64,000 nucleotides of DNA from an uncultured Planctomycetaceae bacterium (GTDB taxonomy: Bacteria > Planctomycetota > Planctomycetia > Planctomycetales > Planctomycetaceae). The translations under genes and the position numbers were made by a program. Below are positions 54,844 through 62,142 of the stretch, in pieces (position 1 is the first letter of the stretch; every line of letters begins with the position of its first letter). The stretch covers positions 1 through 64,000 of the forward strand of contig CALSLT010000028.1 of assembly GCA_943787265.1 (NCBI GenBank). The letters are read 5' to 3'. The notes under the pieces were generated by a model that made no database searches, was not told the DNA's origin, and saw only the letters and a program-made list of their open reading frames with translations.

Positions 54844-56745
54844 ATGAATACTCATTATTGCAGAACGATTGCCTGTTCGGGCATCGTCATTGGCATTCTG
54901 CTGCTGTCTGTGAATTCTGTTACCGCACAGGATCCAACAGCCCAGGGAGCCCAGCCTGCGGCCCCAACAGCAGATGCGCCAGCTCCGGCTGATACAAGTG
55001 CAGCCGGAGGACCACCAGCACCGGCGGGAGCCGTGGTTGATGCGGTTCAAGGCTCCGCCTGGCCACCATCGCCAGTTCCGTTCTTTCGCGGAAATGCGAT
55101 CCCCAACAGCGCGACGCCCCCATTCCCGCAGATGGGTGGATACCTCAGCCTGTTTCGATTGATCTTCTATATCGGACTGCTGTCGTTCTGGGTCTGGTCG
55201 TCCGCCTGGGTAAATGAAGACAGCACGTCTCTGAAAGTCCGCAGCGACTTCTGGAACTCGTTGATGTTCGGAGCGGGAGCTGCCGGCCTCTTGCTGGCAG
55301 TCAGCTCGCCATCATTCTTTCTGGCATTCGTACTGATCGGAGCCTCGACTGGAACACCGCTCGGTTTTTACGTCAAAGAACGCAACTCCAAAGTTCCAGA
55401 CAAAGCCAAGGTTCTCACCCCCGAACACATCCGCCGAGTGGGCATTAGATTGCTGGCCAAAATCGGCATCAACATCGGCGGTGAAGGCGAAGTCGGATCG
55501 GGAAATGGTCCCGACATTGTATTTGTCGGTCGTACAGAAACGGGGCGTATCGACACCTCGCGGACGAAGCAGGTCGAAAACTCAAGAGGTTTCATGGCCG
55601 CGAAGGAAGTGGTCTACGACGCTCTTATTCGCCGCGCGACAGACATCCATCTTGAGCCTCGCGAAGACACGATGAATATCCGCATGCGAATCGACGGGGT
55701 GATGTACCCCGTCGAGCCATTCGACCGAGCTCTCGGCGACGCCGTGCTGAACATCTTCAAGGTGCTCGGCGCGATGGACATCACCGAAAAACGCCGGTCG
55801 CTCGACGGAAGTTTTCGAGCGATCACCGAAGGTCGCGAAATCGACTTCCGCGTAGCAACACAAGGAATCCGCGGCGGCGAGAAAATGAGTCTGCGTATAC
55901 TCGATCAGTCCGCCGCAACAGGAACGCTGCCCGATCTTGGGTTCCGGAAAGCTTTGGAAGAAAAACTGCTGGGCATTGTCCACCAGCCGCACGGCCTGTT
56001 GGTCGTCTGCGGCCCAACCGGTGCCGGAAAATCAACCACGCTGTACGCGGCACTGAAAAGTATCGACGCCTACCAGCACAACATCATCACGATCGAAGAC
56101 CCGGTCGAGTACCAGATGGAAAACATCACTCAGATCGAGGTCAACACAAAGTCCGGTCAAACGTTCGGTAGTTCGCTGCGAAGTATTCTTCGGCAGGACC
56201 CGGACGTGATCATGGTCGGCGAAATTCGAGACGACGAAACCGCGCAGATTGCGTGCCAGGCAGCCAACACCGGTCATAACGTTTTCTCGACCGTTCACGC
56301 CAACGATTCAATCACCGCCCTGTTCCGACTTCTGGACCTGGGCATCGAGCCGTTCTTGTTTGCAAGTTCGATCTCGGGCATCCTTGCTCAACGTCTCGCA
56401 CGTCGTCTTTGCCCCAAATGTAAAGAGGCCTACAAGCCGAAGGCAGAATTCCTCAAACAGGCCAACCTGCCTGTCGACCGGATCGAAAAGTTCTACCGAC
56501 CACCGAAGAACCCGGAAGACGAATGCACGGCGTGCGGAGGCTTGGGCTACCGCGGACGAGTCGGCGTCTTCGAATTTCTCGAAATCAACGACCGTCTGCG
56601 TGACATGATTCGCGAAAAAGCACCGCTGTCACAATTGAAATCCGAAGCCCGCAAAAACGGAATGCTTTATATGCAGGAAGAAGGGCTGCGGTTAGTCGTT
56701 AAAGGAGTGACGTCCATCGAAGAACTGATGCGTGTTGTTAAGTAG
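54844..56745 (+). CDS. GspE/PilB-type ATPase with N-terminal signal peptide and membrane segments
   Basis: A 633-residue protein. Residues 1-29 look like a signal peptide (cleavage near VTAQD), then a Pro/Ala-rich linker (30-100). Hydrophobic stretches lie at about 103-121 (FRLIFYIGLLSFWVWSSAW) and 138-168. A normal type II/IV secretion ATPase follows: KEVVYDALIRRATDIHLEPR, Walker A GPTGAGKSTT (about 390-399), Asp-box IITIEDPVEYQM, Walker B VIMVGEIRDDETAQIACQAA, HANDSITALFRLLDLGI, and a four-Cys zinc site CPKC plus CTACGG. It powers pilus or type II secretion assembly. A signal peptide on a cytoplasmic ATPase is unusual. The ATG at 54844 lacks a strong ribosome-binding site. Confidence 0.9.
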   Translation: MNTHYCRTIACSGIVIGILLLSVNSVTAQDPTAQGAQPAAPTADAPAPADTSAAGGPPAPAGAVVDAVQGSAWPPSPVPFFRGNAIPNSATPPFPQMGGYLSLFRLIFYIGLLSFWVWSSAWVNEDSTSLKVRSDFWNSLMFGAGAAGLLLAVSSPSFFLAFVLIGASTGTPLGFYVKERNSKVPDKAKVLTPEHIRRVGIRLLAKIGINIGGEGEVGSGNGPDIVFVGRTETGRIDTSRTKQVENSRGFMAAKEVVYDALIRRATDIHLEPREDTMNIRMRIDGVMYPVEPFDRALGDAVLNIFKVLGAMDITEKRRSLDGSFRAITEGREIDFRVATQGIRGGEKMSLRILDQSAATGTLPDLGFRKALEEKLLGIVHQPHGLLVVCGPTGAGKSTTLYAALKSIDAYQHNIITIEDPVEYQMENITQIEVNTKSGQTFGSSLRSILRQDPDVIMVGEIRDDETAQIACQAANTGHNVFSTVHANDSITALFRLLDLGIEPFLFASSISGILAQRLARRLCPKCKEAYKPKAEFLKQANLPVDRIEKFYRPPKNPEDECTACGGLGYRGRVGVFEFLEINDRLRDMIREKAPLSQLKSEARKNGMLYMQEEGLRLVVKGVTSIEELMRVVK

Positions 56746-56819
56746 TCAGGCTCGAATCTCGCACTCTGCAAGTAACGCGATGGCTGAGCACAAGTTTTCA
56801 ATCTGACCGAAAGTCACCA

Positions 56820-57386
56820 ATGGGACTTTTCGACTTCTTCTCACGCGGATCAAAAAGCAAAGGTAAGACCGAATCGGATCCTCGGTGCGATCACTACTCA
56901 TTCGCCCATGTTGTCCTTCGAGAAGCTGCCTTCGAAAACCCTACAAAATGTGTCACTTCGTTAGCCGCGACCGACGGCAAAGAATATTTGACTGAGCTTT
57001 GGAACGATGTCGTTGAAACCTGCAAACAACACAACCAGCCAGCCGAATTGACGCTGGATGACATTCTAATTCACAAACTTCGAGTTGGCCCTTTTCCTTG
57101 CACGATTCTGGAAATGCCCGCTCCCCACTTTGCGACGGAAGCTTTTTTTGTCGCCCTGATTCTTACTGTCGACATCACTGACCAATCACAAAACATGACG
57201 AATGGGTCCGTTCGTTTCTTGACTCTGGAAAATGGCGAACCCAACGAAGAAGAAGTCCAGACTGTCCTTGGCGAATGGTCCGCCGAAGGCAATCACAGCA
57301 ATCTTGGCCCCGGACCTTATCCGGACCTCAGCGAATTCGTGACAAGAATTACCGACATGGTCTCGCAACCGAGCCTGCCAGAATAA
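56820..57386 (+). CDS. Hypothetical protein (188 residues)
   Basis: A soluble, acidic protein without recognised domains. It starts MGLFDFFSRGSKSKGK and ends VTRITDMVSQPSLPE. The central part (DDILIHKLRVGPFPCTILEM, EAFFVALILTVDITDQ, NGSVRFLTLENGEPNEEEVQ) suggests an alpha/beta fold and evenly distributed codon use. It lies 74 bp after the GspE-type gene on the same strand. A clear Shine-Dalgarno is missing (only GAAAG nearby). Unknown function; probably real, given its length and composition. Confidence 0.7.
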   Translation: MGLFDFFSRGSKSKGKTESDPRCDHYSFAHVVLREAAFENPTKCVTSLAATDGKEYLTELWNDVVETCKQHNQPAELTLDDILIHKLRVGPFPCTILEMPAPHFATEAFFVALILTVDITDQSQNMTNGSVRFLTLENGEPNEEEVQTVLGEWSAEGNHSNLGPGPYPDLSEFVTRITDMVSQPSLPE

Positions 57387-57484
57387 CCTTTATCATTAAC
57401 CGGCAAGGCGTGCGTCGAGACGCACCAGACAGTACTGAATTTAGAAGAAGTTCAACCGGAAGTCTCAGCTTCGGAGCTGCTAAG

Positions 57485-58183
57485 ATGTTTGATGTTATTT
57501 TGCTGGTCGTTTGGGGAATCGCCACTTGGTGCATCGCTGGTGAAGGCGGCTTTGGTGCGGCTGTCAGTTGCCTCGTGATCATCATCTCAGGGCTGCTGGC
57601 GATGAACTTTTTCGAGCCATTCGCCGCGTTCGCCCAAAGCAATCTGATGGGCAGCGGGGCATGGTCGCACCGGTGGGACGTCATCATGCTCGTCGGACTG
57701 TTCGGCGGTCTCGTGTTCGGGTTGCGGGCGCTGATGGAAAAATTATCGCCACGCTACATCGAAATGAGCGGTCTTGCTCACGACATCGGCCGGTGGAGTT
57801 TTGGACTTATCGGTGGTTATGTAACGATGGCTTTCCTGCTGACGGCACTGCACACCGCACCGTTGCCACGAAACTTCATGGAGTTTCGACCTGAACGGGC
57901 CAACCTCTTCGGAGTCATCGCCCCCGATCGCCAATGGCTTGGCTTCACGCAATACGCGAGCGAAGGCATGTTCGCGTCGGGTCGAATTTTCGATGGCCCC
58001 GTTTCCGATTTCATCGACGATCAAGCAGACGACAATCGAAACACCGTCTGGCCATCTTTCCCGATCAGATACGCAAGTCGGCGAGAACAGTTTGCAGCCG
58101 GCGGCCTTATCGCAGCCCCAACGGTCGCACCAGCAGCCCCCGCGGCTCGACCAAGCTCTGGATCAGGCGCTGCTGGCTTCTGA
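57485..58183 (+). CDS. CvpA-like membrane protein
   Basis: A 232-residue protein with four hydrophobic segments: ILLVVWGIATWCIA, GFGAAVSCLVIIISGLLAMN, WDVIMLVGLFGGLVFGLRAL and GLIGGYVTMAFLLTALHTAP. The arrangement and loops (FEPFAAFAQSNL) match the CvpA family, linked in some bacteria to envelope stress tolerance. The C-terminus is cytoplasmic or periplasmic and ends in an Ala/Pro/Ser-rich tail (APTVAPAAPAARPSSGSG). The ATG at 57485 has GGAG 8 bases upstream; the frame is open to 57275, overlapping the previous gene. Confidence 0.82.
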   Translation: MFDVILLVVWGIATWCIAGEGGFGAAVSCLVIIISGLLAMNFFEPFAAFAQSNLMGSGAWSHRWDVIMLVGLFGGLVFGLRALMEKLSPRYIEMSGLAHDIGRWSFGLIGGYVTMAFLLTALHTAPLPRNFMEFRPERANLFGVIAPDRQWLGFTQYASEGMFASGRIFDGPVSDFIDDQADDNRNTVWPSFPIRYASRREQFAAGGLIAAPTVAPAAPAARPSSGSGAAGF

Positions 58184-59429
58184 TGGTTGATCAGTGATTA
58201 GCGGCTTCGAAGATTTTAATATCGGAATACACACTGGCCGTTACAAACTGATTCCATATTTGATCTCGGCAAAACCCCGGCGGCACTCGCCGAACTGAAC
58301 GTTGACGCCTGGCCGCTTTGTGCTTCTTGAGGGAGTAGTGTACTCGCGCGATGAGTGCTTCAATTGGCCAACGCCCAGACAGCTTCGCGCCGAGGAATTC
58401 CAACCCGTACATTTCAAAAGTTGGCGCCCACACAATCGAACTCGTTCGCTGTTTCAGACTGCCGAACTCGTGCCTTCCGGCAATCTGTGGGCAAGATGGA
58501 TCGTCCACGAGCAGTCTAAAGCGAGCTGCCCCGAACAGGTTTAGTTGGCACCGAAGTTCGGGACAACTCACCGAAATCTTCAACATCGTCGCCGCCTCGC
58601 GCGACGCGGCGATCGCCAGCGTCCGTGATGCCTGTAAGGCAAGTCGACTGCTGCTGAGTTGCGAAGTCGATGACAAAATACCGAAACGTCGCCGAGCAAG
58701 CAGGTTACGGCGAATTTCACGTCCAACGAACTGGCTACAGCACTGGCCAGAAAGTCCACGACAACCGTCACCGACGGAGAGCTTCAGACCGAAATCGTTC
58801 GCATTCTTGCTGACTTCGCCTGACACCGTTTGGGCTCACCGATCGTCGGTCGCGATGTATCGACCATGACGGCAGCGTTGCGTTGTAACGGCTGTGACCT
58901 GGACCTCAAAAATTCGTCCGGCCAGGAAGCAAAGAGAAGCAATTCCGGTTGGTCAATTTGGCGATATCTGGTGGTGTGGGAGCGACAGTCAATACTGGCA
59001 TTCGAGCTGGTGTTTGTCGGTTGTTCCAGTTGATTCGATCACAGAATGTCGCCCTCTCTGACATGTCTCGGAATCCCTTTCCGAGCAATCTGTCTCGAAT
59101 CGGCCTCCTGAAGTGAGACCGGCCGCGTATCGACCACTCGCGTTTGACAGGCACCGTGAATATTCCCTGCCGTGACCTTGTCGCTGCATTCGTGCGGGCA
59201 GACAACGATCATTGCCACCTTCCGAGACTTACCCGCTTTGTTTCACTGCCCTACTGAATGAGCCCGCTCGCTCAACAGTTCGGCCAGGCAAACACACCTT
59301 CCCGCGGCTCGTCAATCGGCATCTCAACCAAACTGGCACGTAGGCCACAACGTTGTTGATGCTTTGCCGTTCTGGAAGGCCAACACATCTTCTGATGATT
59401 GCCTCATTTTCAGCCCTGGAGGAGTAGCC
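58184..59429. other. Gene-poor stretch, 1246 bp, no supported gene
   Basis: Frames up to 211 codons exist on the minus strand (58191-58826) and 172 on the plus strand (58351-58869). They overlap on opposite strands, lack ribosome-binding sites and motifs, and neither resembles a protein I recognise. The stretch may be a decayed gene or mobile-element relic. Confidence 0.45.
59418..59424 (+). promoter_or_regulatory. Ribosome-binding site that decides a TTG start
   Basis: GGAGGAG, five bases before TTG at 59430. No ATG lies near with a comparable signal, so this fixes the unusual start. Confidence 0.85.
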
Positions 59430-60806
59430 TTGTTAATCTCAGGCCACGACCAATCGTCGGCGACAAACGACTTTGTCGCCAGTCCCGCGTTCCGATGGAG
59501 CATGCTCTTCGTTGGACTCGCCACCGGATTCTTAGGCATGGACATCATGGTGCGACGGCCCATGATGCGAGAACTTGCCTCGGTCCGTACCGAACTCTCA
59601 TCCGTCGAACGTGATATGGAAGAACTCGTCGGAGTTCGCAATCAGGTCTGGGAAACAAACAACCTGTTGACCAGCCTGAAGTCACAGTACCGACAACTCG
59701 AAGACGCCCGAGTCAGCATGAGTGCTCTCGCTCAGCTTCGCACGGAAATCGAAAACGAAGCCAGCCACACAACGGCAGCGTTTTCAAAGCTTGACCGCCT
59801 TGTCGGTCTGCAGAACGCTGTTCTGCGAAATTCAGAGAACGTTGAGTCTGCCGAAGTCAGCCTCGACCGCATGGTTGCCATGCAGGGACACCTTGTAGAA
59901 TCCGGTGAAAACACTGGCGACGCCATCTCTGCGATCAATCAGTTGGTCAAAGTCCGAGACGCTGCTGAAGTCGAAGTTGCAAAGATCGACAACGCTTACG
60001 ATGCCGTTCAAAAATTCGGCGAACTTAAGAACCAGATCATGACCAACGGCGAAGGCCTGGACATCGCCCAGGAACACGTCGCCGCTCTGGCCGCGATCAA
60101 GAATGACGTCTTCAACGAGTCGAACGATGTCGCTGCTGCTCACGAGGCAGCTCGCAACATGATCGCCCTGAAGAACGACATCAACGAAAAGTCAGAGGGT
60201 TTGGAAACTGCCAAACTGACTGCTGAAGAACTCTTCACGCTGAAAGACGCAGTCGTTTCCAAAGGTGGCAATACAGAATCCGCCTTCGCCAATACCGAAC
60301 GACTCTTCACCCTCCGTGACGCTCTGATCGCCGAAACCGATCTGGATTCTGCAGAAGGAAACCTGAATCAACTCGTCGATATTCAAGACACTTTGAATCG
60401 TCAAACAGCCGAAGTCGCCGACGCTGTCGAGACTCTGGAAGTGCTGACGGACCTCAATGACGAATTGCAGACTCAAGTCACCACGATCGACGGCATGCGA
60501 AAAAGCCTGCTGGATGTCGTGCTGATGGAATCAACGGTTCGCAAAGTGGCTGGAATTCTTGAGCCACTCGGTGAACTCACTAACCTTCGCCGTCTTAGCA
60601 GCGAAGACATGCGACAAGCCGCTCGGGTGATCATGGATCAGCGAACTTCGCGAGTCGCCACTCGCCCGACTGATTCAGCATCGAAGTCCGCTCCGAGGCT
60701 GAAACTCAACGACGTCGAACTTTTCACTGACGAGCAGCCAAAGGACATCTTCGTCCCGCTGCCGAAAGACCTCGACATCGACTCAGTGATTGACAGCATC
60801 GAATAG
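59430..60806 (+). CDS. Membrane-anchored protein with a 24-residue helical tandem repeat
   Basis: A 458-residue protein of unknown function, starting at TTG with a perfect GGAGGAG five bases upstream. One membrane segment at about 22-40 (RWSMLFVGLATGFLGMDIM). Residues about 63-359 consist of tandem 24-residue helical repeats, about twelve units. Pattern: L at positions 4 and 7, K/R/Q and N/D at 8-9, a hydrophobic residue at 11, and acidic/Ala residues at 19-21, as in LDRLVGLQNAVLRNSENVES and AEELFTLKDAVVSKGGNTES. Unit length is nearly constant, one 23-residue unit excepted. The C-terminal 100 residues hold VESTVRKVAGILEPLGELTN-like helices and a low-complexity tail ending IDSVIDSIE. Likely an extended rod on one side of the membrane. 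Isolated, with no operon partner. Confidence 0.85.
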   Translation: MLISGHDQSSATNDFVASPAFRWSMLFVGLATGFLGMDIMVRRPMMRELASVRTELSSVERDMEELVGVRNQVWETNNLLTSLKSQYRQLEDARVSMSALAQLRTEIENEASHTTAAFSKLDRLVGLQNAVLRNSENVESAEVSLDRMVAMQGHLVESGENTGDAISAINQLVKVRDAAEVEVAKIDNAYDAVQKFGELKNQIMTNGEGLDIAQEHVAALAAIKNDVFNESNDVAAAHEAARNMIALKNDINEKSEGLETAKLTAEELFTLKDAVVSKGGNTESAFANTERLFTLRDALIAETDLDSAEGNLNQLVDIQDTLNRQTAEVADAVETLEVLTDLNDELQTQVTTIDGMRKSLLDVVLMESTVRKVAGILEPLGELTNLRRLSSEDMRQAARVIMDQRTSRVATRPTDSASKSAPRLKLNDVELFTDEQPKDIFVPLPKDLDIDSVIDSIE

Positions 60807-61026
60807 TTTTCAGAACCCTGTCCGGTCGATCTAACTCTGCTCAACGTGCCACCCGCATTGATAAACGCTCACTTCTGACTGCACGCCAAGCAACCACCTT
60901 GATTGACCACGACGCCCGCCTCAAAGATTGACCACCCGAAACGCTGACCTTGATCGACCCACACCGAACGACAGGATCACCGGACAGGGAATTCTGAAAA
61001 CCGAAACGCCTGCGTCTCCAGGCAGA

Positions 61027-61066
61027 AAAAACGGCGAGTCCCGGGCAACCGAGGCTCGCCGTTTTT
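61027..61066. terminator. Bidirectional rho-independent terminator
   Basis: 12-bp perfect stem AAAAACGGCGAG (61027-61038) with CTCGCCGTTTTT (61055-61066). A-run on one side, T-run on the other. It can stop transcription from the TTG-start gene, 220 bp upstream. Confidence 0.8.
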
Positions 61067-61101
61067 CGTTGCATGACTGATATGAGTCACTCCGGAAGAA
61101 T

Positions 61102-61169
61102 CGCGTGCAGAGCCGCTGAGTCGCAAAGACTTTTGGACATGTCCCTCTGCGTCTCAGCGTCTCTGCGCG
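61102..61169. repeat. Imperfect palindromic repeat
   Basis: CGCGTGCAGAGCCGCTGAGT (from 61102) pairs with the reverse complement of CTCTGCGTCTCAGCGTCTCT (from 61145). Resembles the CGCAGAGACGCTGAG-type dispersed intergenic words I recall from other genomes. Confidence 0.65.
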
Positions 61170-61360
61170 AAATTCATTCTTCTCACTCGAGAATTGAACG
61201 ATCTCTTCACAGTCGTCATCTCCACCTCGTCTGCATTTTTCCCGCTCCGACCACTACGCGAAATGTCCCGAACACTCACGCAGCCAAACTCGCCAACCCG
61301 CGAACCATGCCCTAGAATCCCGCCGTCTTTTCCCGAACCCCCTCGCACTCAGTTAGCCCT

Positions 61361-62104
61361 ATGCAAGTCGCACTTTTCGTCCCCTGCTACATCGATCAGC
61401 TCTACCCGAATGTCGGTATGGCCACAGTGGACCTTTTGGAGCGTTTCGGCTGCGACGTCGTCGTGCCGACCGAGCAAACCTGCTGCGGGCAGCCAATGGC
61501 CAACACTGGCCTGACCGAACAGACCCGCCCACTGGCCGAGAAGTTTCTCGACCTGTTCGCCGAGTACGAATACGTCGTCTGCCCGTCGGGAAGCTGCACG
61601 GCAATGGTGACTCATCATTACGAGGAGTACCTGGACGGTCGTGACGGCTTCGAAGCACTCAAGAAGAAGACATTCGAGCTGACCGAATTTCTCGTCGACA
61701 TTCTGAAGGTCAACAAGATCGAAGGCAGCTTTCCCCACAAAGTCGGTTTGCATCAGAGCTGCCACGGCCTGAGAGAGCTTCGTCTGGGTAGCTCATCAGA
61801 ACTCGTTGGTTTGACCTTTAACAAAGCCCGCTTCCTGCTTGAAAATCTGGAAGGCATCCAGATCAGCGAACTGACTCGCCCTGACGAATGCTGCGGCTTC
61901 GGCGGAACCTTCGCAATCGCGGAGGAAGCTGTTTCCGTCATGATGGGGCAGGACCGGATCGCTGATCACGAATCGGCCGGAACGGAAATCCTGACCGCTA
62001 ACGACATGTCCTGTCTTATGCACATGGACGGTCTGATCCGCCGAGAAAAGAAGCCCATCCGAGTCATGCACCTCGCCGAAATTCTCAACGAAGCGATTGC
62101 TTAG
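61361..62104 (+). CDS. LutA-like (Fe-S)-binding oxidoreductase subunit
   Basis: A 247-residue protein with two CCG domains, the signature of LutA/YkgE and the heterodisulfide-reductase-type iron-sulfur proteins. MQVALFVPCYIDQLYPNVGM is diagnostic. Cys motifs are VVPTEQTCCGQPMANTG and VGLHQSCHGLRELRLG with DECCGFGGTF. LutA acts with LutB and LutC in lactate oxidation; neither partner is adjacent. Length matches LutA (about 240). Cytosolic. Convergent with the PKD/LamG gene. Function as lactate oxidase component is inferred from family only. Confidence 0.9.
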   Translation: MQVALFVPCYIDQLYPNVGMATVDLLERFGCDVVVPTEQTCCGQPMANTGLTEQTRPLAEKFLDLFAEYEYVVCPSGSCTAMVTHHYEEYLDGRDGFEALKKKTFELTEFLVDILKVNKIEGSFPHKVGLHQSCHGLRELRLGSSSELVGLTFNKARFLLENLEGIQISELTRPDECCGFGGTFAIAEEAVSVMMGQDRIADHESAGTEILTANDMSCLMHMDGLIRREKKPIRVMHLAEILNEAIA

Positions 62105-62142
62105 TCGACGAGCCAACTGCAACAGCAGGTAGCGATCTGCAA

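Larger units (their letters stand above)
60807..61360. other. Intergenic, 554 bp with terminator and palindrome
   Basis: Carries a strong hairpin (61027-61066) and an imperfect palindrome (61102-61169). The stretch 60895-60960 repeats GATTGACCA-like words and may be a relic. No supported gene. Confidence 0.6.

Noticed and set aside
58191..58826. 211-codon minus-strand frame as a transposase relic
   Set aside because: No DDE motif, inverted repeats or recognisable similarity could be seen; left as unsupported.
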